From Paenibacillus aceti (GTDB taxonomy: Bacteria; Bacillota; Bacilli; Paenibacillales; Paenibacillaceae): a stretch of 64,000 nt of DNA. Below the pieces are notes generated by a model. It searched no databases. It saw nothing but the letters and a program-made list of their open reading frames with translations, and was not told the origin of the DNA. Each line of letters starts with the position of its first letter. Position 1 is the first letter of the stretch. The stretch spans positions 2,023,360-2,087,359 of the forward strand of contig NZ_KZ987724.1 of assembly GCF_003614185.1 (NCBI RefSeq). Direction: 5' to 3'. The position numbers and the translations under genes were made by a program. This document shows positions 36,018 to 45,745 of this stretch, one piece after another.

Positions 36018-38306
36018 TTATTGCTTCACTTCTGGCAGTGGTTGGAGCAACAAGTTGACAGACAAGTTACTGCCCGGTGCAGCTGTGAATACAAATTCAA
36101 CTGTCTGCTCGCGATCCCCTGTGCGGAACAAAACATTATTGTCATTCGGCCCGCTGAGCGAGCTTAATTGCACAATATCGCCATTCACCATAATAGAGCC
36201 AGAGTATCTTCCCCCACGTGGGTTAAATGTGATTAGTGTATTTGGAGCGACACGATTCAATTTAATCTTGTACAATACCCCAAAGTTACCAGCATTCAGC
36301 TTATACTCATTATTCTTAAGTGGGTCATGTCCTATCAGGTACGGGTCACTTGAATTATCTCCAATAAGAAGTCTAGTACGAGTAGTCCCCACTAGATCAT
36401 TGTATTGGAAATAACGAGTTGAATCCTCATACGTCCCTCTGTTGTGAACATCCGTCTCTAAATTTACAAGCGTTGGCTGTGCAGTAAATGGATCCTTATT
36501 AGGATCTATCATAATTACATCAAATTCTAACGATTGATCGCTATACATATCAGCAAATAGAGATATTACATCACCTTGCTTCATCGTAATAGCGTTAAGC
36601 TCTGTCAAGATGATTTTACTTTCACCTGGAGCAATCCAGATATCTTTATATTTATCACCAGACTGTAAAGATTTATAGTAGCGTTCAACCGAGACCTTGC
36701 CTGCAGCCGTAGCGTACTGACTAGGTCCACCAAAGCCAAGACTGGTTTGGGTTAGGCGAGTTGTCGTCTCATTCTTATTCGTAGCAATAACATACATCTT
36801 CATGTTCTTACCAGTAGAGTTTACATGGTGAACCATGAAACGCATAGAACCGCTCGCTGTTTCCTTATAAACTCTCCCCTCCGAATACACCGTCTCCGGG
36901 CTATTGCTGCGGATCAAGGTTACGGGATCGGAAGAAATGGAGTAGTTCACTCTTTCCCAGGATGGAACTGAGGAGCCATCGAATGTGAATTTCTCTCCGA
37001 CTGGAACGAATAACTTATTGAAGTCATCACGTTCATACAGGGTCTCGTTCGTAATCATAATCGTCTTCTCTACAGTGGATGACAGGCCGAAGGGGTTCAC
37101 AACCTTCAAGCTAATTGTCTTAGGTCCTGGAGTAAAGAAGGCAAGCGCCTTGTTATCCCAAACCCGTTCCTCAATACTCACTTCATCCGTACTTAGGTCC
37201 GTATAAGTGATCAGTTCCCCCATCTTATACGTATCCTTGTCAGTCGAGAAGTTAGCTACCGGTGGGGTATGCGGCTTAGCAACTTTAATCGTCATGGAGA
37301 ACGGGTCGCTCCATTGTCCATTGGAATCCTGTACTCGGTAGGTTACCGTATAAGTTCCCGGCTCCATGAACATATCCTGACGACCAGTCCACTCTTCATT
37401 CACAATCGGAAGCCCTGAAGGTGAAGATGAGCTAGTCACATATTGAACCTCTGTCTCTCCAGCGACTACTTCCTTATTGCCAATTGAGAAAGAAGCTACA
37501 GGCTTCGTGGACAGGTTCAGAATGACGCGCTTCCCTACATTATCGACACTATATGGAATACCAAGCGCCTTCGTGATCGCCGTCAATGGCACCATGAAAT
37601 TGTTCTTGGCAGAATAAGACTTACCTTTCATCTGAGTCACAACGCCATTAACCCGATAGTTCGTGGTATCTAGCTTGAAGCGAAGCTCGTCCGTGCCTCG
37701 CGTAATAATCGTCTCTTTGGTCTTATTGTCAAAAGAAAGCTGTAAACCGGCACGCTCCACGATCGCACGGATCGATACGTAGGAGACACCCTCCTTCACT
37801 TCCATCGGATAGCCGGCTTTGTACTCCTTGCCATTCTGGTACATTTTATTGCTATTCATCATCAGGACGAGTTGGCCACCTGTGCTGGTCGCATTCACGC
37901 TGTTGTCTGGGGATGTAACAGGCTCGGTAGAGCCATTGTCTGAACCATCGGCAGCATTACCATCCTGGCTCTCCTCCGTTCCAGCTGGCTGTTCCGCCTG
38001 GTTATCATCGACTGTTCCTTCCTTGTCTGTCCCCTCTGTCTTGCCGTTCTCTTCCGTAACAGATGTATCTTTATCGGACGACTCACCCTTATTCAGACCA
38101 TCCTCTTGCGTGGGATCAACCGAATTGTTGGCCTGAGCCTGAGTATCCGCTGCATTCGCTCCTGCATTATTCGATGTAACAGCAGCCCGCTGTTCAATTG
38201 CACTAACCGGATCCTGCTTAACCACTTCTTCAGCACTTACAGGAATAACCATTGCTAATTGTGAAGCAATAAAAATCGTCGTTATAATTAGTCTCTTGAA
38301 ATTCAT
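36018..38306 (-). CDS. Large exported stalk-domain protein with PKD-like repeats
   Basis: 762 residues. Signal peptide (about 1-25), an acidic Asp/Glu/Asn/Gly low-complexity region (about 30-140), a stalk domain (about 145-270; VSYVSIRAIVERAGLQLSF, FMVPLTAITKALGIPYSV), then two PKD-like beta domains (KPVASFSIGNKEVVAGETEVQY with PGTYTVTYRVQDSNGQWSDPF; PPVANFSTDKDTYKMGELITYT with TPGPKTISLKVVNPFG). The C-terminal 340 residues are beta-rich and unassigned. No catalytic motif or cell-wall sorting signal is visible. Probably a surface structural or adhesive protein. AAGGAG precedes the ATG. Confidence 0.85.
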   Translation of the reverse strand: MNFKRLIITTIFIASQLAMVIPVSAEEVVKQDPVSAIEQRAAVTSNNAGANAADTQAQANNSVDPTQEDGLNKGESSDKDTSVTEENGKTEGTDKEGTVDDNQAEQPAGTEESQDGNAADGSDNGSTEPVTSPDNSVNATSTGGQLVLMMNSNKMYQNGKEYKAGYPMEVKEGVSYVSIRAIVERAGLQLSFDNKTKETIITRGTDELRFKLDTTNYRVNGVVTQMKGKSYSAKNNFMVPLTAITKALGIPYSVDNVGKRVILNLSTKPVASFSIGNKEVVAGETEVQYVTSSSSPSGLPIVNEEWTGRQDMFMEPGTYTVTYRVQDSNGQWSDPFSMTIKVAKPHTPPVANFSTDKDTYKMGELITYTDLSTDEVSIEERVWDNKALAFFTPGPKTISLKVVNPFGLSSTVEKTIMITNETLYERDDFNKLFVPVGEKFTFDGSSVPSWERVNYSISSDPVTLIRSNSPETVYSEGRVYKETASGSMRFMVHHVNSTGKNMKMYVIATNKNETTTRLTQTSLGFGGPSQYATAAGKVSVERYYKSLQSGDKYKDIWIAPGESKIILTELNAITMKQGDVISLFADMYSDQSLEFDVIMIDPNKDPFTAQPTLVNLETDVHNRGTYEDSTRYFQYNDLVGTTRTRLLIGDNSSDPYLIGHDPLKNNEYKLNAGNFGVLYKIKLNRVAPNTLITFNPRGGRYSGSIMVNGDIVQLSSLSGPNDNNVLFRTGDREQTVEFVFTAAPGSNLSVNLLLQPLPEVKQ

Positions 38307-38460
38307 GTTAAGCTCCTTCTACTCCCATTTTGTCTCTTTCGACAATCACATAAGGTTAAACGCATATAAACAGAAAAAGTTGCTTTTTGTCTGAAATTTT
38401 AAAAAGGCAGCAACGAAATCATTGTATCTGACATTCCAGCACTTTTCCAGCCTTAAGATC

Positions 38461-38647
38461 TCTAACGAAACACCATATCGTTATTCTAGCAAAAATGAAG
38501 GAGATGGGATTCTAACGAAACTCCGTATCATTATTCTGATGAAATACGGGGATAAAGGCTTAGATTGGTCTCAATAGCGATATCCAGTTTCGTTAGATTT
38601 CTAAATTGGCCTTTTTGGCGCAAATAGCGCTACCCAGTTTCGTTACA
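38461..38647. repeat. 187-bp composite palindromic element, copy C (RRFF)
   Basis: Best-preserved copy. Reverse 26-nt units at 38461-38486 and 38511-38536, forward units at 38572-38597 and 38622-38647; spacers of 24, 35 and 24 nt. Ends read TCTAACGAAA and GTTTCGTTA. Lies in the 419-bp gap between nagZ and the large stalk gene; a degenerate fifth unit may begin near 38410. Confidence 0.9.
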
Positions 38648-38672
38648 ACTTACAACCAACCATTTCTCGCAA

Positions 38673-38709
38673 ATAAAAAGGCTGGCAAAGAGAATTCTCT
38701 GCCAAGCCC
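38673..38709 (-). terminator. Terminator after nagZ
   Basis: On the minus strand GGCTTGGCAGAGAATTCTCT followed by TTGCCAGCC and TTTTTATT; near-perfect long stem. Confidence 0.8.
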
Positions 38710-38725
38710 AGATTAGATTATGAAA

Positions 38726-40354
38726 TTATTTGGTGACTTCATCCAAATTCAAGCTGACTGGAAGTTTTCCCTTGGCTGTGAGCTTGCCCATCAATACTTT
38801 GGCAACAGCATCCAGAGAGAACTGGCGATTCTCATACAAGCAAATATAAGTGCCTACATCCTTGAAGGACTTCAAGTCATATGGATTCCGAGTAGAGACC
38901 ACAACTACCTTGGAGCCATGCATACGGATCAGCGCATTCACCAGATGGCTCTGTCCCTCTGGAATTTCGCCTTCCGCTGTATAGGTGACCACCACGATTT
39001 GTTCAAAATCAGTGCTCCGCTTAAGCACCTCCAGCACTTCCTCTTCTTCTGGACGTGTTCCAATCACGGATAGGCTGATATTATTGCTATAAGGCTGCAA
39101 GGCGTTATACAAAGTATATTGATGTACCGAAGGCTCATCCACTTCGGTGCGATGCCGCAGCTCCGGCCAGATCACGAGCGTGGATTCATCCTTGCTAAGC
39201 GGCAGATTACCGGAATCATGCACAAGCGTCACACTGCGCTCTGCAGCTTCCCGCAACAGCGCCTCGCTCTCAGCTTGCGGTGTAAGTGGAACGGATACGC
39301 TCAAACGGTTCGTCTCTACCTCTGCATCCGCAGCAGCTGCAATCCGCTTAGCCTTCAGCTCCAATACCCGCTCTAGCGATTCATTGATTCTGTCCTCGCT
39401 GATTCGACCGCTAAGCACCGCTTCGCGCACGGCTTCTAAAGCCGCAACCTGATCAGTTAGGGTATGACTGACCAGAATAAGGTCAGCACCTGCTTCAATC
39501 GCCCGTACCGCTCCTTCGGCAACGCCGCAGCTCTTAGAGATGGCATGCATCTCAAGGCAATCTGTTACGATGACGCCTTCGAAGTTCATCTCCTCACGCA
39601 GCAGTTCAGTTAACACACGGTGCGATAAGGTAGCCGGAATTTCCTCCGGTTCAAAGGCCGGAAATATCACATGCGCTGTCATGATCGCATCGGCTCCCGC
39701 TTCGATTGCTCTGCGGAACGGCAGCAGCTCGATATTACGTAGCCGCTCCTTGTCATGAGGAACTACAGCTAGGCCAAGATGCGTATCTACCGCTGTATCT
39801 CCATGACCCGGGAAATGCTTAACCGTCGCGCTTACGCCCTGATCCTGGTACCCTCGGGTCGCCGCCACCCCATGCTCAGCTACCTTCTGCGGGTTCTCGC
39901 CGAAGGATCTCACCCCAATTACCGGATTCGACGGATTATTGTTCACATCCACACAAGGAGCAAAGTTCATATTGATGCCTAATGCCAGCATTTCTTCGGC
40001 AGCTAGCTTGGCTACGTTATACGTCAAACGAAGATCATCCACGGCTCCAAGCGTCATATTTCCCGGAATACGGCTGATTCCATCATGATCGAGCCGGGCG
40101 ACCATCCCGCCCTCCTGATCGATCGAGATGAACAGCGGAATATCGGAATGGCTGCGTGGAAGCTTCTGCAGATCGCGGGACAGCGCTGCAAGCTGCTGAA
40201 CCGATTCAATATTGCGGCGGAAATAGACGACTCCGCCAACATGATATTTCCCTGTCAATGTAGTTATTTGCTCATCAGGAGCCAAGCTCTGAAATCCACA
40301 AATAAATAATTGGCCAATCTTCTGCTCGAGGGTCCACTGGGTCAAATCCAACAT
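38726..40354 (-). CDS. nagZ: Beta-N-acetylhexosaminidase (GH3, NagZ)
   Basis: 542 residues. GH3 TIM barrel (about 1-330) with FISIDQEGGMVARL, the NagZ loop VKHFPGHGDTAVDTHLGL carrying the catalytic Asp-His dyad and the nucleophile in GVIVTDCLEMHAI, then a second alpha/beta domain (about 370-540). Removes N-acetylglucosamine from muropeptides during cell-wall recycling. No signal peptide, so it is cytoplasmic or non-classically exported. In Firmicutes it often sits beside a MurQ/transport cluster; here the neighbour is a two-component regulated sugar importer. Confidence 0.93.
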   Translation of the reverse strand: MLDLTQWTLEQKIGQLFICGFQSLAPDEQITTLTGKYHVGGVVYFRRNIESVQQLAALSRDLQKLPRSHSDIPLFISIDQEGGMVARLDHDGISRIPGNMTLGAVDDLRLTYNVAKLAAEEMLALGINMNFAPCVDVNNNPSNPVIGVRSFGENPQKVAEHGVAATRGYQDQGVSATVKHFPGHGDTAVDTHLGLAVVPHDKERLRNIELLPFRRAIEAGADAIMTAHVIFPAFEPEEIPATLSHRVLTELLREEMNFEGVIVTDCLEMHAISKSCGVAEGAVRAIEAGADLILVSHTLTDQVAALEAVREAVLSGRISEDRINESLERVLELKAKRIAAAADAEVETNRLSVSVPLTPQAESEALLREAAERSVTLVHDSGNLPLSKDESTLVIWPELRHRTEVDEPSVHQYTLYNALQPYSNNISLSVIGTRPEEEEVLEVLKRSTDFEQIVVVTYTAEGEIPEGQSHLVNALIRMHGSKVVVVSTRNPYDLKSFKDVGTYICLYENRQFSLDAVAKVLMGKLTAKGKLPVSLNLDEVTK

Positions 40355-40379
40355 TATTCACCTTCCCATTTTGATGTAA

Positions 40380-40418
40380 TTCAAAAAGCATCCGGCACTA
40401 TAAACCGGTCTTTTTGAA
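40380..40418 (-). terminator. Hairpin after the YesN-like regulator gene
   Basis: TTCAAAAAG and CTTTTTGAA pair, with inner CCGG/CCGG. Ten bases after the regulator stop codon; probable terminator separating it from nagZ. Confidence 0.6.
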
Positions 40419-40427
40419 CCCATAATT

Positions 40428-42044
40428 TTAAGATGCGGGTGAATCCTTCAGGCGATATTCCGAAGGAGTCATTCCGGTATATTTTTGGAACACTTTCGTA
40501 AAATAACGGCGTTCCTGATACCCTACCTCAGCGCCGATCTGTGTGATCGACTTCTCACTGCCGCTTAACATAAACTTGGCTGTCTCGATTCGCTGTCTGG
40601 TCAGATACTCCACAAAAGTCTCCCCGAAATGATTCTTAAAGAGCAAACAGAAATAGCTGCAGCTGATCCCCAGAAAATCGGAAATCTCCTCAATGCCAAA
40701 GTCGGCCCCCAAATTCTGTTGAATAAAGTTCTGCGCCGACATCATCAGTACCTCCGATGATTTCTTGGTGGAGAGTGAATCCTTAAAGCGCTCGATCATC
40801 GAGACGATCAGTGATATTAATTCCTTCACACTCAGCGATTCCTGCAGTCTTAACCAGACGGCTTCCTCTTGTTCCCCAGGGAGCATCTGCATCTCACGCA
40901 TCTCACGCAGTAGATGGATGAGCAAATAATATAGCAGCTTCTCAGATCTGCCGACTGAGGTCTCATTCAGACGACCGACATAAGCCTTCAACTCGCCAAT
41001 CATTTGCGTCATCGCCTCATAATTACCGTTGCGAAGCCCGCTTCCGAATTGTTCAATCCAGTGCCACTGCGCGTCGACAGCTCCAAGATCCTCGCCAGGA
41101 ATCGGCTTAAGCAGATCCGATGTAACGGACTGCACATCCGTAAACCAGCCTTGCGGTGGATCGAGGATCAAAATTTGCTGCATACGCTGGTATACAGCAG
41201 ACATTTCAGCCAAAGTAAGCGGTTCTTGTTCCAGACACATACGTATATGCATATGCAGCTTATCTGCAACTAATGTCTGCAGACTCTCATAGACCAGACT
41301 CAGTTCATCCTGCGTCAACTGTGGATTAATTACCGTATCGTAGACGACACACCATTCCCCTTCACGTACCTGCAGCACCGTAAAATCGCGGAGAAGCGGG
41401 AGGAACAGCTCCTTCAATTTCTGCTTAATGTCCAGGTTCCAGGCTTTCCGCTCAGGAAACGGCCAAGAGATAGACTCGTGGGCGTAACCGTCCATATCGA
41501 GCAGCAGCACAGCATAGCTATGCGGATGGTCTGATTCCTCTTCATCCTGCCATAATATATCCTCTTTCGCGGTCTCTTGACCGAGCAGAGAGTGCAGCAA
41601 ATTGTTCTCATTGGCCAGATTGGCCATCCGGTTCAAGAGCTGCTCCTTATTCTTCTGCTTCTTCTTCTCGACAATTTGCTTCGCCAGCTTCCGCACCGTA
41701 TCTTCCAGCTCATAATAATTGATCGGCTTGCAGATATAATCGCGAACTCCGTAGCGAATCGCCGTACGGGCATATTCGAACTCCTGATAGCCTGTCAGAA
41801 GGAGAATCTCCCCGGTTAGTCCTTCCTCTCTGACTTTCTGGATTAAGGTGAGCCCATCCATAACCGGCATGCGGATATCGCTTAAAATCAAATCGGGTTG
41901 ATGCGTAATGGCCGCCTCCAGAGCATCCACACCATTCTTCGCCAAGCCGACGATCTCAAAGCCCAAATCCTCCCAAGGCAGCACTTTGGATAGATTGTTC
42001 AGGATATGGACCTCATCATCAACCAATAACGCCTTCAGTCTCAT
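40428..42044 (-). CDS. Response regulator with AraC-type HTH (YesN-like)
   Basis: 538 residues. N-terminal receiver (about 1-120) with DDEVHILNNL, phosphoacceptor Asp in PDLILSDIRMPVMDGL and KPINYYELEDT; a long middle segment with little conservation; C-terminal AraC DNA-binding domain (about 435-535) with GIEEISDFLGISCSYFCLLFKN and EVGYQERRYFTKVFQKYTGMTPSEYR. Its start overlaps the kinase stop by 26 bases, so the two are translated together. Probably activates the ABC importer just upstream in response to an extracellular saccharide. Confidence 0.94.
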   Translation of the reverse strand: MRLKALLVDDEVHILNNLSKVLPWEDLGFEIVGLAKNGVDALEAAITHQPDLILSDIRMPVMDGLTLIQKVREEGLTGEILLLTGYQEFEYARTAIRYGVRDYICKPINYYELEDTVRKLAKQIVEKKKQKNKEQLLNRMANLANENNLLHSLLGQETAKEDILWQDEEESDHPHSYAVLLLDMDGYAHESISWPFPERKAWNLDIKQKLKELFLPLLRDFTVLQVREGEWCVVYDTVINPQLTQDELSLVYESLQTLVADKLHMHIRMCLEQEPLTLAEMSAVYQRMQQILILDPPQGWFTDVQSVTSDLLKPIPGEDLGAVDAQWHWIEQFGSGLRNGNYEAMTQMIGELKAYVGRLNETSVGRSEKLLYYLLIHLLREMREMQMLPGEQEEAVWLRLQESLSVKELISLIVSMIERFKDSLSTKKSSEVLMMSAQNFIQQNLGADFGIEEISDFLGISCSYFCLLFKNHFGETFVEYLTRQRIETAKFMLSGSEKSITQIGAEVGYQERRYFTKVFQKYTGMTPSEYRLKDSPAS

Positions 42045-43869
42045 TTATATCACCCAATTCATATTTAGGAATCACACATTGGATTACCGTACCCTGTCCG
42101 GGATGCGAACAGATGAACAGCCCGTATCGATTCCCATATTTAAGCCGCAGACGATCATAGACACTTCGTAATCCTAAGCCCCTTCTCTCATGATTAGGAT
42201 AAGAACCGGACTCTTGATGGACGGGATCATCCAAATCTACATATTGGATCTTGGACAGCGCTTCATTCGTCATCCCAATTCCATTATCTTCAACCCGAAG
42301 CGTGATCCGATCCGCCTCCATCCGTCCTGTCACCTTGATCATGCCATGATACTCAATTCCTTCAAAGCCATGCTGGATGCTGTTCTCTACAAGCGGCTGC
42401 AGCGTGAGCTTCAGAAGCTGACAGCTCATCATTTCATCCGGTATGTCGATCTCATAATCGAATAACTCGTCAAATCTGAATTTTTGAATCTCCAAATAAT
42501 TCCTTAAGTGCTCTATCTCCAGGCTGAGGCTAATCTCTTCCTTATCCTGAATACTAATCCGCAAAATATTAGCCAGCCTAACTACCATTTCGCTAACCTT
42601 GCGGCCTTCGTTCTGAACAGCCAGTACATTGATAGATTCCAGTGTATTGAACAGAAAATGCGGCTTGATCTGGGCCTGTAGCACCCGCAGCTCGGCATTC
42701 GCCTTCTGGAACTGCTCTTTCTTGACCTGCTCGAACAATTCATTGATCTTAGCCATCTGATTGTTGAAGCCCTGCTGCAGAAGCAACAGCTCGTCATCGC
42801 CTTTCTCCTCCACGCGCGCGCTCAAGTCTCCATCCTCAACCTTACGCATAAATCGGACGATAACGCCGATGGTGCCGGTAATCCGGTTCATGAACACCAG
42901 ATTGAACAGAAGAGCCGTCAGCACACAGACGAAGAAGATCACCACGAACCAGTTCGCGAACGTAACCACCTCGCGTGATAAATAACGCCATGAGGTTACC
43001 GATACAAGCTTCCAAGGATACTCCTTCAAATCATACGCGGAAATTACGCTCTCTTCCCCGTTGAACTTGGCTTTAAAGCTCTGATAGCCCGCATCCTGCT
43101 CCAGCTTCTGCAGAATGCCCGGCTCCAGAGATTGGCCGACCATCTCGGACTGGAAATCATATAATACCTGACCTTTGTTATTAATCAGCATAAAGCGTGT
43201 ATCCTTCATGCTGCTGCCGAGCCTAAGATTCTGGAATATTTTCTCAAATTCCCAATTTTTGATCTGAACAACCAAAATCCCGACGCTGCGCAAATTGTTC
43301 AAATCCTTGATTAAGCGAATTTGTGTGAACACATTGTCCGAGCCGGTAAACTCCGGATATTCATGCGGGGCAATCCACAGCGGCACTCCCCTGAGAGAAA
43401 CGACCTCATTATACAGTGGATGCTCCTTGAATTGCTCGTAGGGCAAGGTCTGGAAATTCTCCTTATTAAAAATCGTGATCACATCCGAGCCCGCCCGCCC
43501 ATGTACATTGTACAAGAACGCATAGTCGATCGCCGGATGATTGTATAACAAAGATCGGAAATTCTTCTGGTTGGCATTAAGCTCAAGCTGGGTCGTTGCC
43601 GTCAAATCCTGCGAATCCGGGTCCTTGGCGATCAGCGCCTGCTGGAATACCCCTTTGGCAATCCCGTTATCCGTCACATTATCCATCTCATGGAACACAT
43701 TCTTGATGCTGTATGCAATCGCCTTCAGTGAATATTCCGACTGTTGGCTGTATTTCGATTCGATTGAGTTGAAGCTGACGAAGAACGTAATAAGACCAAG
43801 GATAAACAGAGGGATAATCACCAGCCCCAGAAAAGCCGTAAACAATTTAATTCGCAGATTCATATGCAT
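42019..43869 (-). CDS. Sensor histidine kinase (YesM-like)
   Basis: 616 residues. Membrane helix (about 10-30), extracellular sensor of about 260 residues, second helix (about 303-325), HAMP linker with RFMRKVEDGDLSARVEEKGDDEL, His-kinase domain with the phosphorylated His in QAQIKPHFLFNTLESI, and an ATPase domain with N-box VENSIQHG, VEDNGIGM and RRGLGLRSVYDRL. Such YesM kinases pair with AraC-type regulators and control carbohydrate ABC importers; the operon layout here fits. Ligand unknown. Confidence 0.94.
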   Translation of the reverse strand: MHMNLRIKLFTAFLGLVIIPLFILGLITFFVSFNSIESKYSQQSEYSLKAIAYSIKNVFHEMDNVTDNGIAKGVFQQALIAKDPDSQDLTATTQLELNANQKNFRSLLYNHPAIDYAFLYNVHGRAGSDVITIFNKENFQTLPYEQFKEHPLYNEVVSLRGVPLWIAPHEYPEFTGSDNVFTQIRLIKDLNNLRSVGILVVQIKNWEFEKIFQNLRLGSSMKDTRFMLINNKGQVLYDFQSEMVGQSLEPGILQKLEQDAGYQSFKAKFNGEESVISAYDLKEYPWKLVSVTSWRYLSREVVTFANWFVVIFFVCVLTALLFNLVFMNRITGTIGVIVRFMRKVEDGDLSARVEEKGDDELLLLQQGFNNQMAKINELFEQVKKEQFQKANAELRVLQAQIKPHFLFNTLESINVLAVQNEGRKVSEMVVRLANILRISIQDKEEISLSLEIEHLRNYLEIQKFRFDELFDYEIDIPDEMMSCQLLKLTLQPLVENSIQHGFEGIEYHGMIKVTGRMEADRITLRVEDNGIGMTNEALSKIQYVDLDDPVHQESGSYPNHERRGLGLRSVYDRLRLKYGNRYGLFICSHPGQGTVIQCVIPKYELGDINETEGVIG

Positions 43870-43891
43870 GAGCTCCCGATAAATCTAGTAA

Positions 43892-44719
43892 TTAGCCCTT
43901 AACGCTGCCCGCCGTAACCCCTTCAATAATTTGCTCTTGCAAAATAGCGTAGATAATCATGACTGGCAGAACGCTAAAAACAATCCCAGCGGACATTTGT
44001 GCGTAGTTCGTGTTGTAGGCGTCTCTAAAGCCTACCATACCTACCGGAAGCGTTCTCAGGGCATCATTGGACAGGAAGTAGTTCGCAAGCAGGAACTCGT
44101 TCCAGTTGCCCAGGAAGTTGATGATAAAGACGGTTACGATTGCCGGTATAGTAAGCGGTACTATTATTCTAACAAACAGTCCGGCAGAGCTCAATCCATC
44201 CATGACCGCCGCTTCTTCAATTTCTCCCGGAAGCGAACGCATAAAGGCTGCTAGAATAATAACCGAGAATGGAATGGCGTTAGCTATATAAGGGAGCAGC
44301 AAAGCCATATGTGTGTCGAGAATGCCCAGCTTACTCATAATCCCGTAGATCGGAAGAAGCAAGGAGTTGTTCGGGATCAGCATCCCCAGCAGGATTAATT
44401 GAAACACGATGGCACTAATTTTATTATAACGCATTCTTGTTACCGCGAATGATAGCATGGCCGCAAACAGGATCGATACACAGGCAGCTAGAATCCCGAT
44501 ATACAAGCTGTTAAAGAAATAAACGCTGATCTTTGCATTGACCCAAGCATTTACATAGTTATCGAATGTGATCGAGCTTGGAAGTCCAAATGGATTAGAA
44601 GCAATGTCCTGATTGTTCGTCTTAAGCGAAGAGAAAATAACGAACAGAAATGGATACAGGATGACCAGCAAGTAGCCCATTAGAAATATATGTGGAATGA
44701 CCTTCTTTGTTGCTCTCAT
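43892..44719 (-). CDS. Carbohydrate ABC transporter permease (MalG-like)
   Basis: 275 residues, six membrane helices, with the cytoplasmic EAA loop IEEAAVMDGLSSAGLFVRI. Typical CUT1-family second permease, with the N-terminal helix at ILYPFLFVIFSSLKT. Its start shares one base with the stop of the other permease gene. The ATPase subunit (MsmX type) is not in the window, as is usual for these importers, which share a common ATPase. Substrate probably an oligosaccharide; not determinable. Confidence 0.94.
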   Translation of the reverse strand: MRATKKVIPHIFLMGYLLVILYPFLFVIFSSLKTNNQDIASNPFGLPSSITFDNYVNAWVNAKISVYFFNSLYIGILAACVSILFAAMLSFAVTRMRYNKISAIVFQLILLGMLIPNNSLLLPIYGIMSKLGILDTHMALLLPYIANAIPFSVIILAAFMRSLPGEIEEAAVMDGLSSAGLFVRIIVPLTIPAIVTVFIINFLGNWNEFLLANYFLSNDALRTLPVGMVGFRDAYNTNYAQMSAGIVFSVLPVMIIYAILQEQIIEGVTAGSVKG

Positions 44720-45603
44720 CAGTATTCAATCCTTTCTGTCCGTTTTGCAATCAAGACTTGATATAATACCGTGATGATAATCGTAAATACAAAGATCAAT
44801 ACAGCGATGGCATTACCGAAGCCGTGTCTAAAGCTTGTAATCGCATAACGGATCATATATGTCGCCATAACATCCGTCGAGCCTGCAGGACCGCCCTTGG
44901 TCATAACAAGCACAATATCTGCAGCCTTCATCGCACCAGCGATGGACAACATAATAACGACCGATACAATTGGCATAATGAGCGGAAGAGTAATTTTCAT
45001 CGCTCTTTGGACTCCGGTTGCACCGTCGATCGCCGCCGCCTCATCCAGTTCTTTAGGAATGGAGAGAATAGCTGCAAGCACCATGACGATGTAGAAGCCA
45101 GTCCATTGCCAAGCATTCGTAATCAGAATCGAGATCATGGCCCAGTTCTTGTCAGACAACCAGTATATCGGCGACACGCCGAACAGTCCCAACACTTCAT
45201 TGGCTAAACCGAAGTCCGGGTTGTAGATGAAGCCCCACAGAATCCCGATGACTGCGGTAGACATAATCGATGGCATGAACACTGCCGTCTTATATAGCCC
45301 TTTGAATTTCTTCACATTCGCGATTAACAGCGAGAATATAATGATCAGTGGAACCTGAATCAAACAGGAGAAAAGAATAAAATAAACATTATTCCTCACC
45401 GATTTCCAAAATGCGTCATCATTGAACGCCTGCACATAGTTATCGAATCCGATATAATTAACGGTTTTGGATATACCGTTCCAGCTGGTGAAGCTATTAT
45501 TGATCGCTGTAAATACCGGATAGATAAAAAAGGCCAGAAACAGTATGAAGGCAGGCAATATGAACAGAACATAAACCACTGGATTTCTTAGCGCTTTATT
45601 CAT
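44719..45603 (-). CDS. Carbohydrate ABC transporter permease (MalF-like)
   Basis: 294 residues, six membrane helices, EAA loop ELDEAAAIDGATGVQRAMKITLPLIMP. First permease of a CUT1 importer, opening with VVYVLFILPAFILFLAFFIYP. Preceded by GGAGGT. A strong hairpin 70-120 bases upstream lies between the binding-protein gene and this one and probably lowers permease expression relative to the binding protein. Confidence 0.94.
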   Translation of the reverse strand: MNKALRNPVVYVLFILPAFILFLAFFIYPVFTAINNSFTSWNGISKTVNYIGFDNYVQAFNDDAFWKSVRNNVYFILFSCLIQVPLIIIFSLLIANVKKFKGLYKTAVFMPSIMSTAVIGILWGFIYNPDFGLANEVLGLFGVSPIYWLSDKNWAMISILITNAWQWTGFYIVMVLAAILSIPKELDEAAAIDGATGVQRAMKITLPLIMPIVSVVIMLSIAGAMKAADIVLVMTKGGPAGSTDVMATYMIRYAITSFRHGFGNAIAVLIFVFTIIITVLYQVLIAKRTERIEY

Positions 45604-45675
45604 GGTAACCTCCGTTGTAATCTTTTATCATCGTTTCTTCTGCTCCTAAATTTCTATCTATCATTCATTTAACAG

Positions 45676-45715
45676 AAAGGGCGCCCCCACAAAGTCGAGG
45701 CGGGTGGCGCCCTTT
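45676..45715 (-). terminator. Hairpin between binding-protein and permease genes
   Basis: AAAGGGCGCC/GGCGCCCTTT, a perfect 10-bp stem, with only a weak T stretch. Such intercistronic hairpins stabilise or attenuate the message so the binding protein is made in excess. Confidence 0.65.
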
Positions 45716-45745
45716 CTTAACTACAAGAGGATGTTCAACAATTCA

